NCBI GenBank assembly: GCA_902805475.1
Contig: CADCSX010000011.1
Span: 870,001 to 934,000 of the forward strand
Direction of reading: 5' to 3'
DNA from: Entonaema liquescens
Taxonomy: Eukaryota; Ascomycota; Sordariomycetes; Xylariales; Xylariaceae
Length of the DNA stretch: 64,000 nucleotides
The notes under the pieces were generated by a model, which was not told where the DNA came from, made no database searches, and saw only the letters and a program-made list of their open reading frames with translations. Position numbers and translations under genes: made by a program. Positions 24,069 to 37,104 of the stretch are shown here, one piece after another; position 1 is the first letter of the stretch; each line of letters starts with the position of its first letter.

Positions 24069-25890
24069 ATTGACGCGCAATAAATGCGTTAAGTGCGTTG
24101 GAGGATTACGGGAGAGCGGCAGACCGTACGCTAAAAAGCGTAGATAGCTGTGGTGAAGAAACAACAATATCTCGGAAGCTAGTACCAAGCAACCCGCTTC
24201 AAGATATTAAATCCACAATCTCTTGTAAGATGTAGGTACCTGAGCTAGGTTACCCAAGGTTAGGTACATCTATAAAAGCCCACCTAAGCTACCTGATATT
24301 TGTCATCAAATAATAAACCGCACCTGCAACGGATTGGAAGTCAACTTTATATCTATTGCCCCCACATCGAACAAACGCGTCTCAGGTACGCGTGATTTAG
24401 AGTTTTGTGCGGGGTGTGTGACTTTGTGCGGCGCTGGCTATTTTCAGAGCTGGGAAAAAGTGGTCCATGCCCATGTCCACGCGATTCCCGACGTTACGGT
24501 GATAGCGGACCCCCCCTTGAGCTAAGAGCTGTAGCCCTATCCTAGTTTTGCTGCATATCACGGAAAAGTACGACGGTAACATTCTTCTCTCTAGTAAGGC
24601 CCGCTTAGCGACGTCATTTACAACATTCTGGCTTTATTTTATTCTATAACTAACCCCAGCAAATAACTACGGGTAGGTATACTGTCCCTCGTCAACTTTC
24701 ATACGCCCATCGCAATAAAAGACTATCTATAACTGTCAAACAAGGTTGGCTACTCGATGCTGCATATTTCACCTCTTTACAGGAATGATTAAAACTACGC
24801 CCTCATGGGCTAATCCATGTCACTGTTCGTTTTTCATATATAGTTCGTCGCGAATAATCGGTCCTTGTTAATTAAGCCTAGCTCCTTAGAGTCTCATCAC
24901 AATAAGATGGCCCTTGTCTAATTCTTGACTCGACCTTCTCGACCTTCACTATTTCTTTCTCATGTCCACTGACAACAACTCCGAGGCCTGTCCCATTTCC
25001 AGGCCCGCGCCTTGCCAGTCTTTACAATATTAAAATCCAGACAGAAAGCTGACAAATAAAAGAGAGAGAGCGAGTCCTTTGTGTAATGCATGGTCGTAAT
25101 ACCAATGCCTTCTTCTCCCAACCCAAGCTGCGCGAATCCCCGTGCTTTATAACTTGAAGAATCGCCTCTTTATGATATTCGGCTGAGACCAGATCAGATC
25201 CGCAAACGGATTTAATGCTGGAAAAGCCATCGTTCTTCGATTGCGTGTCGTTGAACTGGCTATCGGGCCACGATATATCAACGCTAAGTAGATCGGTGCT
25301 GGATAGTAGACAGGGGTTTTGTATCTGTTCCCATTATGTCTGTATTATCCGGCCAATTTCCACTGTGTACCCTCTATTTTCTCTCATCGAAGTGTTCTCA
25401 AGGCTGTTCACACTTCTAGGATGAAACGTGACGGAGGCGGGCGCGAGGATGCAAGGCATCTGGGTCGGTGAGCGAAGGCTGAAAAGTCGTAGCGTAGAGA
25501 GGAAAATGGATAGAAATATATGTGTTCGAAAGGCGAAAGCCCCCCCGCATCCCAATGCAATATTACCGAAGATGAATAGTCACTGCTTCAACCTTCCAAA
25601 ATGCTTATGTACGTGATTTTCCCCCCCTGCCGAGACGAATAGAATTATGTGTACGTCGTTATGTTGTAATCCAAGCCAGTTCCATCTAACCGTATCGAAT
25701 GCGCCATGGTCTGAATGAGACAAACTCGACAACCCTTATGCCACCGTGAGAACGGCAGCTTACCTACCTACAAAATTATCGGGCAACGGTGCAAATTAAC
25801 CCGAATTAAAACAATGAGTCGACAATAACGAAGCACAGACACACCCACTACCACCTTAAGTTCGGCTTCGTATCATCGTACTCGAGACTT
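24069..25890. other. Intergenic, no gene seen
   Basis: Upstream region of HSK3 and 3' flank of the Mug72-like gene. Several short frames (25215-25616) overlap on both strands and show no domain. Confidence 0.55.
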
Positions 25891-28598
25891 TCAGCGGACT
25901 CCAATGGGAGGTCGGGGTCCGAGACTACTTTGACTGCTGTGAGCTGAGGGTTCGGAACCTAAGTTCGTTGATTCACCACTCTCCGCGCTAGCACTCGCAC
26001 TGCCGGTCAGACTTCTTGTTGTCTTCGAAATTGGTGGTTGGAGAGAGCTCACCCCGACACGTTGTTCAACTTGTTGTGGCGCGACCATGTTCCCTTGACC
26101 GGGAGGATACCTAGGCACCGGCTGGCGTACCCCGTCCGGAGGCGATGGGCGTCCATTCGGACCAGGCCCTCCAAATCCGTTAGGAGGCGAAGGTCGGCCA
26201 TTGCCACCTCGGATTGAGGGGCTATACGGCTGCGCTGGAGACTGGCTGGCACGTCTAGGAAACGGCCCGCTCATTCCGTTAGGTCCATTTTGAAAATCAT
26301 GCAAGTGTGCCGCCGTTAGAGAGTTGGCTCTGGATCCCGCTTGCATCTGTCCCCGATCGACATTACCATACCGGTTCGATGTGAAGCTCATCAGCGGATC
26401 GTCGAGAATATTGTCATGAAGACCAGGCGCAGCATTCATGATTTGACTAGAACGATTTCTGCCAAATCCCGGTCTCCATCTGCTTCCACGGGGCGCTTGT
26501 ATTCCTCCCCAGGACCCTCAGGATGCATTCGCATTTCGCTTTGGTTGGGAGGAGGCCGGCTGCGATTTTTCCTAGATGTGACACTCATCATGTCGAAATT
26601 GTCAGGGTCAATCATGGGGACGGGCGGGCCTGAATTAGGATCGAAATAGTCATCCTCCTCGTCTTCGTCGTCGTACATGCCGCCTCCGCTACGGACTGGA
26701 GGGGCAGCACGCCTTCTACCGCCCGCCGGTGGTGGGGGTGGCGGTCCGCCACGTCGCATGCGCATTTCCTGTTCCTTTAATGCAAGCTCGCGCTGTCGCA
26801 ATTGGAGTTCTCTTTCACGGAGAGCGATATCTGAAGTGTCAGCATTGTATCCGTCACCGGCATCGGCTGAATCCTCGTAAACGACCAAGTGGCTGAACTC
26901 TCCGAGATCGGTGTCGTCAAAAGAACCACGTCTTGATGGTTGTCGCGACTGGGGATGACCGTTCGGTGCGCCGTTCTGCGGGGGCCTATATCCATTCGGA
27001 GGACCACCGTTCATGGGCGGACCAGGTCGACGCATACCAGGGGGTGGCCCACTAAGATTGGACGAGTTCCTAGGTCTGGCCCTAGGCATCGGCATGCCGT
27101 TCCCGTTCAGGGGAGCATTGATAACAGGACGAGGAGGCTGGTTCGAAGACATGCGAGGCATTGGCGACGCCCCAGTTGGTGAACCGGAAGCAGCTGGTAG
27201 TCCGTTAATCTCCTTAGGTCTGGACTGGTTTACGATGTTCAGGTTATGGAAGATTGCGTAGAGGGTCTCAATCCGCGGTAACTTCACTCCCGAGCTTTGG
27301 GCCAACTTGATTGGTGAGCCGAGGAATGTCTCTACCTCCATTGGCCGCCTAGCCACGTAATCCTGCCACATAATGCTTGGGTTATCTGAAGATTCGCACT
27401 GTTCCTTGATAGTGTTCTCCTTGAATTTAGCATCTAGCGTACACCCTTGCGCAGTAGCAAGAGTAATAAGCTCGTCGATTACATCAGAAATTAGTTGCCT
27501 CACGCCAGTTTTTTCTAAAAGTGCCGTATGGGAAGGTGTCTCGAAAATGACGCTAGCCGGATGGAAAGCAATAGGGCTAATTATATTCGCATTAGCAACA
27601 ATGGACAAGTTTTGCCTGAATGTTGGAGACCTACCCGATAACTCGCTCAAATTGCTGCTGTCTTATGTTACTAGAAACTTTGCAGTCAACGCGGCCTGAG
27701 CTCAGAGTCAGAGCAAGTGCTTGAGCCATATCATCTTGGATTGCTGCGGGAATGCTGCCATTCTTATTTGCTGGACCAACCCAGATCTCAGTTGAACCAC
27801 TATGCTCAAATTCGCTTGATCCCAGCTGGGTCAATTCGGCATTCGAAACGAGCGACAGGACAACATTTGTTGGGAATCTCTCTTCGAGGGCAGCTTCGAC
27901 TCCGAGAGTATGCGTTGTATTGACAAGAATACAGGTATGTTGAGGAGTGACAACGGCGTCAATTACCGAGGCAAGGTCGTAAACATCTGGGAGAGCCTTG
28001 ATGCAGAGAATGACATAGTCGAACGCACCCTCTTTGTTATGGGCAGCTTCTTCTGGTGTCCGGACAACTAAATGGGTAAATTAGATGAGGAGTCGGGCTT
28101 CCGGGAATAATGCGATTATACTTACCACGTCGAGGTTTAAACCGCTCGTTACCAAATGATCCGGACTTAAAAGAGATACCATATTGACTGACACTCTCGT
28201 AGCCTGACTTCCAGACGAGCGTTACGTCGCACGCATTGGTAGCTTGAAGCCTCCAGGACAGGAAAGCAGAAACGGCATTTCCACCCACTGCACATATTCT
28301 CATTAGCTCAGTCTCAGCCATGGTGAGATGTTGTAAGTGGCTCTAGGCATATGCCAACGCGCCTTGCCCTCGTAGTAGTAGTGTGGGGGGAAAGGAGCGT
28401 AGTAAATGTTTGAAGAAACGAGAGACTAATGAAAGCAAAAGAGTGGGAGGTTTTCCGTCTCTTCCGGAGACGGTAGTACGAAAGAAAATGGAAGTTTTTC
28501 TTCGGAGGTAATGTGAAGTCGAGTTGAAAGAGGCAAATTACAGAATTGGAAATTGACGAACCTGAGAGGATCTTGAGGCGCGGCGCTACTGGTGCCAT
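25891..28598 (-). CDS. PanE/ApbA (ketopantoate reductase-like) protein, Mug72 type, with long disordered tail; frame broken near 26490
   Basis: Exons 28598-28562, 28287-28126, 28067-27635 and 27576-25891. The tiny first exon (MAPVAPRLKILS) splices over a 274-nt intron onto VGGNAVSAFLSWRLQATNAC, rebuilding the N-terminal Rossmann glycine motif. Next are a cofactor-binding half (VILCIKALPDV, CILVNTTHTLG, LSLVSNAEL) and a C-terminal PanE helical domain (ERVIGPIAFHPASVIFE ... MWQDYVARRPMEVETFLGSP). From ~residue 360 it becomes a Pro/Arg/Gly-rich, likely disordered tail with a short charged coiled segment (ERELQLRQRELALKEQEMRM) and acidic DDEDEEDDYFD. The family resembles S. pombe Mug72; ketopantoate activity is unproven. 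Near the GGGG run 26490-26493 the frame shifts by one base. With one base added, the tail continues to 25891, total ~772 aa. Confidence 0.83.
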
Positions 28599-31500
28599 GA
28601 TGGAGACCAGAGGACTAGCGGGTTATACTACCCTCTGAATTTCCTATGTCTCTGTGTCTGTGTATCGTGGCGGGCGTACTCACGATAGCGTCGGGATGAG
28701 CCAAGGTAGCCTTGTACTACGACTACGAACCCACAATCACAACGTGGGTACGATTCGCAATGGATTGTCTCACGTCCCCTAGGAAACCGGCTTTTTCTTA
28801 TCTTCCCAATTCAACAATACTGCCGGTTCTGTGTAGTCTTTGCCGTTTCGGTGGCCAGCTGAGGAATTGGCGGCGGGAGGGAAATGTATTGGCGCAGATC
28901 GGGCTTGTCGTTTGGCGACTTACAGGCCCATTCGAAGCGGCCGCTAGACCTGTACAACAATTCGATGGCGTCTAATTTAACCCTAGTCTTGTCTTCACAC
29001 GGCAGGCTTGCAGGATATACCCTATTTCTTTTTTTTTCTAGAGATCCCGGTCCACAACGGTTTGAGTGAAATGCCCAAGAAAAACCAAATATCGAACAAT
29101 AACGAGCGTAACGGCCTAGGGACAGGTCGTGGGATGGTAAGGACAAGAACAGGAATGAGGAGCGGGTCGGAATGGACGGTCAAACGTAGGACTAGCGGGG
29201 GTGGAAGAGATTATGGAGGTTTAGCTCTAGCTCTCGAGAGCATCAAGAAAAAAAAGAAGAAAAATTAACGAACAGACGCGACGACTCTTAGCGGGCCCCT
29301 TTGTGGAGAGATGGGCTTAGTCGAATGATGGTTGGACGAACGGCGGGATGCCGATGCGAGGTGCGTGTCCAGCAAGAATAGAGAAAAGATAGCGTAGACA
29401 ATTTGGGAAGAGTGAATAGAAAAAGCAGGGCAGAAGGTGGAAGAAACAGAAAAGTACCCAGTAAGAAGCCAGAAAGTTGCCTAAGAAGAACGGACCGGTA
29501 CTGCGTAGAAGGGCTGCGGGAGGGGCGTAGCGCAGGTAGCGTTGATTCGGGAGGGTGGACAAGGTCGAAACTGGGCTAGGCCAGCTATCTAAACTGCTTC
29601 GTTATGTGTAAGTACCACCCATGACAGACCGGGATGTACGTGTACAGGGCGTGTAAGTGGATAGAGGGTTGACAGTGGCGTTACGTATTGTGCATAAGGA
29701 CTTTTAGGCATGTAGTACCTAGACTTACCTATGTAGCTGCCTAGGTCCTAGGTAATGGTAGTACTTGTATTAGGTAATCAAAAACCTGCAAATGGCTGCG
29801 GATGGAAACAGTCGGTCGGTGTTGGCGTCTTCACGGATCCAGCACTAATCTCCCTAGTAAGCTCTCTAGCACCTTGGGACGCTTTACCAAGAAAAGAAAC
29901 TTCGTACCCACGTCGATGAGTAGGGGGATAAAAGAATTTCGAGATTTGCCGAATTGAACGAGCTTAAGACCGACGTCAATGATATCAATTTGAATTCCAA
30001 CGAAGCGATAGAAATTTGGGATGTCTATGCCTGAGTACCTGAGAAAAGGGGGATTTAGTTGGACTAATACAGTAATCTGTCCCTTTTTTTGTTACTTGAT
30101 GGGCTTGAAGCCTGAAGAGAAAAACAAAAACATGTAATGAGGACCAGTGGAAACATTGAATCAGCAACCGAAGGGTACATCAAGGTACGAGAAGCCAATC
30201 CGGCGGCGCGGAGTTCTTCTCAGGCTTCCGATTGCGAGAGTAAGTACACCACAGATCTGTATATTTAAAACGGATTATCGCACGCACTGTGTCAGGTACT
30301 ATGTAGTTCGTTCCTGCCGTCTGCAAATATGTCTAGATTGTACCACATACCAACCTGCGGTACAGGCACACCCACACTCTCATTCCATATGTACCTCATC
30401 ACGTTAAAGAAAGGTTGTTCCTTCTTTTCTCACGTAAATCCAGTTTACACTAACATCTAGTTACATGTGGGTTCCTAAAACGCATACATGAAAATCGGTC
30501 AAATTTAAATCACTTTCTAGTTCAATGTTACAAAGTATCGATGAAGCTTATGAAAGGCCAAAGACAATAACAATAGGTATTTGAGGCTTATATGTTAAGT
30601 ACCTATAATACCGCATCTTATGATACCTATCTAATACCCAGGTAAGAAAGGCGCATTATTATGCACAATGAGAATATATGCACAGCTTCTATTTCGACAA
30701 ATTTTGATATGGCATGTTAGGCCAACATCTATCATTGCATTTATTGGTGCATTGATAGATAATCAGACCTGCAAAAGGAGTAAGAGGCGCTGTGATCACT
30801 ACGCACGCTGCCATTCTAGAATGAGGATGTACCAGTATCGAACGTTGTTGGTATGTGCAGGAAAATATCATTTGCTTGGGACAACGAGGCTGTGTAATAT
30901 ATTAGCGTCCTTTGCATTTCTATACCGTATGAAGGGATTCGTACGAGACTGTACTATATAATGATTTAGGTACATGATCCAAGGTACATAATACAAGGTA
31001 CATGATCACGCATATATGTATCGTGGGGTGCTCTCCTTTTCACTGCAGATGGATTGCTGGATTTGGTCTTCGTATTCTGTCATGATGACCGAACTATATA
31101 TTGACACGCGCTCGTCTCGGTGCGCACAGGCAGACAGGAACGCAAATTTTCAAGCAGGGCTGAGTATATACGGGGAACCTCGAGTATGTACTTCAATTGC
31201 AATTCTGCTTATTTCCGATGAGACAACGGCCCGCGTGTTAAGTACTTTGTAAATAAGACGCGGCGTTTTCGAATAAGAACGGGCTTATGTTTCGATGGCT
31301 TTTGATAAGCCAGGTTCTAGTTATAAGCTTGTCCTCATCCAAGCAACCGCAATTGTTGATAGGTATCTACCTTAGGCATTCATGATAATTCGCCAAATCA
31401 ACAGGTTCTCTTCAACAACGCAAATAGTGACAAGACTTTGCAACTATATATAACTACATATATAACTACATATATAACTAAGTGCATAGTACTATTTAGA

Positions 31501-34500
31501 ATATTAAACGTATATTGTAGAAGGTTAAGATAACCACAGACAAAGGGCGGGTTCTTCCGAATCAAGTATAACCCACTCTACTTCTCACATGCAGCTGTCA
31601 ACCCATGCGATCTGGCTCATCCTACCATCAATAATCTCGATAAGCCAGTCTTTCCCATAGAATTTTACTAGTTCAAGTTAACGACATGAGATATCTTCAG
31701 TTTACAGATTGACACATAGTCTTTCATGGTCATATGCATTATAGCCATTAATGCTTACACAATATACAATATTTAGTAACAGTAAAAACTTCTTCAACCA
31801 CATGTAGTTGCTGATGTCAATGTGTCTTTTCTGCTACAACTTTCTACATGTTTAAGCAAGATAAGGTACCTATGCATATACACATCAACGGTATAAATTA
31901 ATTACATGCTGTTAATTAAATACTTACAGGGAGTGATTCCCTTAGGCGGCTAGGAACCACAGCTCGCCGGAAAAGCAGGGGTAACAGGCCTCAAAAACTT
32001 GAAAACGGAGATTAAAGTACGGAATTGCTGAAATCGCATTTCGTCTTGGTTCTTTTTTAGGTCTCCAATTGACATTGCAAGAGAGCTCTTCGGTAAACAA
32101 CACGATCATCCACTTCATGAGGTGTGTATGATGCACTTCTAAGGGTGTGTAAACCCCCACTGATCTAATGGTAAATGATAGACATTACCTACATGCAATC
32201 AAATTCTCATAACACCCGCAAAAACCAGAGCCCAAAAATCAACGCGTACTTTTATCAATTAGTTTGATAGTGATACCACGGCTCCCTTCCTTCATTTGTA
32301 AAAAGATTACCTCATTAGCCCCCTTTAAGTCTAGCTATATTGTACTAAATTGACGTAGTCGAAACCGCCCAGTTAAATGTTACTTGCAGTCACCGGCACT
32401 ACAAATAAAGTTTCCCCTGACGGCTGAATCCGGCCCAAGCAAGTATTAATGCGGTAATGACGTAATGTAAGAAAGTACTTCTTCTTGTTGCTTCAATACG
32501 TGGGATGTATTTCACTACGCGCATTAAGATGCTAACTACTTACTACTTATGTTAGGTAGTTGACTTTTTTCATATTGTTGTCATGTTACACGAGATTATT
32601 ATGCCTCTTTACGAACAAGGCGCATAGGGTATACGTATGCCCAATTGCTGAGAAAAATCTATAGATTATTTTCGTGAAGTACAAGCTTAGGTAGGGTTGC
32701 TACAACGCAGGCAAACGTTTATTTTAAGAGCTCCAGGCTCCACTGTAGCTTTGGTTTTTGGTGGAAAAAAAAAAAAAAAAAGAATCTTGGCGTGATGCAC
32801 CTGCTGCTGCAGCCTTAGAACGCAACAGGTGCGATTGAACCAGGTACATAGTTACATACAATTAAAAATCGCGATTTCTCGTCTTTCATGTTACATGTAC
32901 TCTATTTACCATTGTTCATTATTGCAAGCTGCTTCAACCATGTATAGTATCTCGAATACTACTACAATCTATACTTAAGGAAGCTTCACCAATCATCGCA
33001 AAGTCTAGGTATCGAGTGTGTTTTTCAATATTTGGTGGCGTTTTTCACTTATGCTACGGCTACGAACATACGATCAATATTGATAGCTCCCTGGCCACGT
33101 CTTCACAGCGAAGGATCTGCCCTTGCATTTCACGCACCCCCAATAGGATTTAGAACTGCCGTCTTCCACGCGGCAATACGATTTTAGCGATAACAAATTT
33201 ATTTTATCTTTATGTTTTTATTCTTTATTCCAATTCAATTCGGCGCCACCCGCTACTCCTCCAAATACTCGAGCCGTAAAAGAAAAGGAGAAGCCCAAGA
33301 GACAAACCAGGTAATAACATGCTCACCGCTATTGATACCCGATACAGATAGATTTACCTTTCCCCAGATGTGAAGGAAATCGGTCAGCCAATTAATGCAC
33401 GGGAGAAATACTCCGAACCAATCGCACGACTAGGAACCCGAAGAACGAGATCTAGTATTAACCTCAAACCAAATGTATCTCAAATCCTTCAGGGAAGAGG
33501 ACCATTGTAAGGGGAAAAAAGCAATTATCTCTCCACAATACTCTACCGCAGCTCGGCCCCAGTCCCAAAAATGTCGCCGCTAATAAAACAGGCCCTCTCA
33601 ATGAGGTTAGGTGCCATGTACCTGTCGGATAGCAAAGCGAAGTTTCCATTTTCCTGGGAGACCAATACATACATTAATATCTCAAGCTGCACCGATATAT
33701 GTAACTCTAACGCGTCTAAATCTCGTCGTCCATCTTGGACCTTTACAGCTTGCTTGAAACCATGAGGCCAAGATGCTGACATATCCTACAATGGAGATAA
33801 ACTTCATATCTCGTAAATATTTACCTACATACAAGCGTTCTCACGGTCAACCTTTCGATCTACCGGGTCCAGCACCGTATAAAACCCGTTCGGAACTATA
33901 AGAAGCCGTTGATGGCGCCTCCGGCCTGACGTGTGCGCTTAAGGACAAGTTTAGTGTAGGATCGTTTTCCAAATCACAAGGGAGTCTGCAACCCGTCACC
34001 TCTATGAAATCTCACGTGGATAACTGGGAACCAACCATCCGCATTTACATATCAACCCTTGGCCATTTGTAAATTACAATGATACACTGTGATGAAGGGC
34101 TGCAGTTCTGGTTCAGATCAAAATTCGGCGTGCTTCTATATGCCAAGATGAGCTATCGTGGCAACTCGTAGAAAACGTCGAATCTAGATGTATTAGCAAG
34201 GGTCACAAACCTGCTTTTTGCAACCGGGGTCTCCAGCCTTATCCAAAAGATTTAGGTTCCATCAGATCGACAATTTACAGGGCCGTTTCCAACTATAGCA
34301 ATACTAGGGAAGTCGGGAACAATAACGACACGATCTTCGATTACCCCTTGAACATGCCGCCGAAATCTAACCACATACGTAGATTCGACACAAACGCGAG
34401 ATTATCAACAAAGTAAATTTGATCTCGCCATCCTAGGCACAGCATTCTGACCCGATATTCTGGCATTTGGAAGCGAAGCACTATGACTAATTCGGATTCG

Positions 34501-36256
34501 GACCCAGACCGTAGACCCGAGATCCGAGGTGGCCAAGTCGGGAAATCCTTGTGACATGCGCCTATCCGCCGCACCCCCCGGCGATGCCGGATCACTATCC
34601 AATAAACTTATCCGGCCTTCTTGGTACTCGAACCATATTATCGCAGATAAGCTCTGGCAGCCAGTGACGGTAGAGCGATCTGTTCACCTTAGTTACCTAT
34701 CATCTCGTCCCTTGCTTATTATAACCTGTCACCGCGCCGCAAAAGGGAGGAGGCTGACAGGTCATTATCAATCGTATGGATTTGGTGAAACAGCACAATC
34801 ATCCACGCGCAAATGATCCCGAACTGACATCTATGTCTACCGTATGGCATCATGACACAGCATACTACGCATAAGCCCAAAAGCTATTTCTGATCAGCAT
34901 TTCATTGTGTACCTAGGTAAGCACTGTAAGACCGACCAACGTATCACGCATGAGAAGCGCTCGGTGCGTGACGATAACCATTGCATATCTGAAATTTTGC
35001 TTTTTTCACCGCTACTATACATATAAGTGAAATGATACTCCCGAAGCCCGTGCGATAAAATAGTTGCTGCTACACGAAATACTCTAATATACAACCACAC
35101 TCCCTGCCCTTCGCCAAACACTTCCTTTCTGTTCGGAACTACCATACTAATCCAGGCAATATAGCAGCACCAAACCGCGTTCTCGGTGTTTCGAATAGTC
35201 ATCACCCTCCGAATTTAGACAAGGCCTTGTTGGGATGCCGATTCAACATGACTATCTCGAGGCATAAGCCATACGGAATTTATACTCTGGGACATATCTT
35301 GATACCATCGTACGATATCACGGAATAGGGCATGACAAATTACTCGGTGATTATTGCCCATTACTAGATCTAGGTATTGCCTTGTGACAGTTGCTAAGAG
35401 GACCGGAGAAAGGGGTTAGGGACCTAGGTTAGAAACTTGTCCATATGACTTCTTTCTCGACATCACAGATCTGAGAAGCCGGCCTGAACGGCTTGGGACA
35501 GGTTCTAATGGGCCGAGGCGTACTGAATATGCTATGCGAGTCATTTCCCGTGAGCGATTTATGCCTCTATGACCGGCGTGCCCGAAATTAGTACCGGAAC
35601 ATGTGAGGCCGCAGGAACTGTTTTCTGTTGACACCAGAATGGCGATTTCGTTCGGTATTTAGAACTACTATAGCTTAGGTTTCTACTTAATACACAAAGT
35701 CACTTGTTCTAATAATGCCAGGTTGACGTGGTGGAAGTAAAGAAACTTCGGCTTTTGCTATTTATTCCTCCTCGCAGAAGTGTTCGTACTCCTGAACAGG
35801 GGTTGAAAGTACGTTCGGGTTTGTGGTTCCTACGAAAGCTCCTTGCCAAAAGGTTAAAAGTCATAACAATTAGTGTCTTCATACTGGCGATCTGCTACGG
35901 CCGTTGATTCTTGTCTAAGAGAAGGAATATAGCTTTGTACCAAGACTAGCACAAATATAGATATTTCGAATTCCGCAGTAGTTTAGAAGCTTCTAAAATT
36001 GCGTCTCTGTATGTCTCAATCGGAATACCTGAGAAGCGTAGATTCATAAAGTACCTAAATTATCTTATTCGTCCCTTAGCTAGACAAAATAGACTATCAC
36101 GGATTGATCGGGAAAGTTAGCTATATTGATTGCCTAGGTCCTAGGTAAGTATACTTCGTATTCACTACAGTGGTATCATGCACACCCCCCACGCCTTCTC
36201 CTCCCTAGCCTGGTACCTATCCATCCCTAGCACAAGCATAGCCCCTCCTCCCCCCC
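28599..36256. other. Gene desert, about 7.7 kb
   Basis: No gene supported. AT-rich with interrupted frames. It includes a 12-bp tandem repeat (31442-31481), a 17-A run (32765-32781), and several TACCTAGGTA-type palindromes, for example CCTAGGTCCTAGGTAA near 29740 and again near 36133. An open stretch on the minus strand at 33543-33782 (79 aa, ALELHISVQLEILMYVLVSQ) has protein-like composition and could be a remnant, but nothing extends it. Confidence 0.5.
31442..31481. repeat. Tandem repeat, 12-bp unit AACTACATATAT
   Basis: Two full copies of the unit plus partial copies at both ends. Confidence 0.8.
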
Positions 36257-37104
36257 TTACTTCGCAGCTCCGTTCTCCGCATCCCCGGCAAACGGATCGA
36301 AGTCCGGGTCCGTGTTCCGGACGTACTCGGACGCGTCGGCCAGGGTCTGCGCGACGTCCTCGCCGTACTGCGCCGCGACGAACGCGTACATCATGTCGAT
36401 GCCCGCCGAGATCCCCGACGACGTCCAGATGTTGCCGTCCGCCACCCAGCGCGCGCGGCGCACCCAGTTGGCGCGCGGGCCCTGCGCCGTGGCCTTTTTC
36501 TCTTTGTATTAGGAAATTACCACAACAAAAAAAGGGGGTGGGGGAACGTAGATAGGGGAAAGGGGAAAAGTGAAAGCGAAAAGGGGAGGGATAAGGGATA
36601 GGGGGAATGAGGGGGACGACAAACCCATTCCCACGCCCGCTTATTCGAAGTCGCGCGCCGCCCGTCCAGAACGCCCGACGCCGCGACTACCGCGCTGCCC
36701 GTGCACACCGTCAACAGGTAGCGGAGGCGGGGATACGCGGCGCGCACGTGCGCGACGACAGGCGCGACGTTAGCCGGGTCGCGGGATCCGAAGCCTCCTG
36801 GGACGAGCAGGACTTCGACATCTTCATCAACGATTCCGTCGGTATAGGTGCGCGTGGGCACGACGGACTGGCCCGTGGTGTGGCCCGAGGACGGAGTTGC
36901 CGTGGGGACGGGGTCGAGGGTGGACGATAAGATCTCAAGCGAGAGAGGCCGGGTCTTGGACAGCATGTTGAGGATGTCGAGCGGTCCGAACACGTCCAAG
37001 GCCTGGAACCCCGGGTACAGCGCCACCGCGAAGCGGGTTGGAGGGCTGTGGGTGTCCTGGGATAGCATGGTTTGGCTTGGCTTGGCTCCGGGGAGAGGGG
37101 TCAA
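36257..37104 (-). CDS. DJ-1/PfpI family protein (isonitrile hydratase-like)
   Basis: Two exons (37104-36625 and 36493-36257, 131-nt intron with GTTTGT donor and CTAATA branch) give ~238 aa. The fold is the glutamine-amidotransferase-like DJ-1/PfpI type. Visible blocks: FAVALYPGFQALDVFGPLDI (~25-44), VEVLLVPGGFGSRDP (~95-109), and the nucleophile elbow LLTVCTGSAVVAASGVLDGR (~130-149) with the reactive Cys, then TSNKRAWEW. After the splice come WVADGNIWTSSGISAGIDMM, with the conserved TSSGISAG block, and AQYGEDVAQTLADASEY. Members include isonitrile hydratase and regulators. The catalytic activity here is not known. The exons are strikingly GC-rich (mostly G/C third positions) against the AT-rich desert next to them. 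Start could also be the Met 12 codons downstream. Confidence 0.87.

Noticed and set aside
26046..26252. Alternative short frames over the Mug72-like tail
   Set aside because: They are other-frame shadows; the main tail frame is longer and has a continuous low-complexity character.
31442..31481. Possible CRISPR-like array
   Set aside because: Direct 12-bp tandem repeat without spacers; a eukaryotic genome.
33543..33782. 79-aa minus-strand frame in the gene desert
   Set aside because: Could be a gene remnant, but I could not extend it or match it to a family.
36178..36555. Arg/Pro-rich plus-strand frame over the PfpI-like gene
   Set aside because: It is the antisense shadow of GC-rich coding DNA; no start context or splice support.
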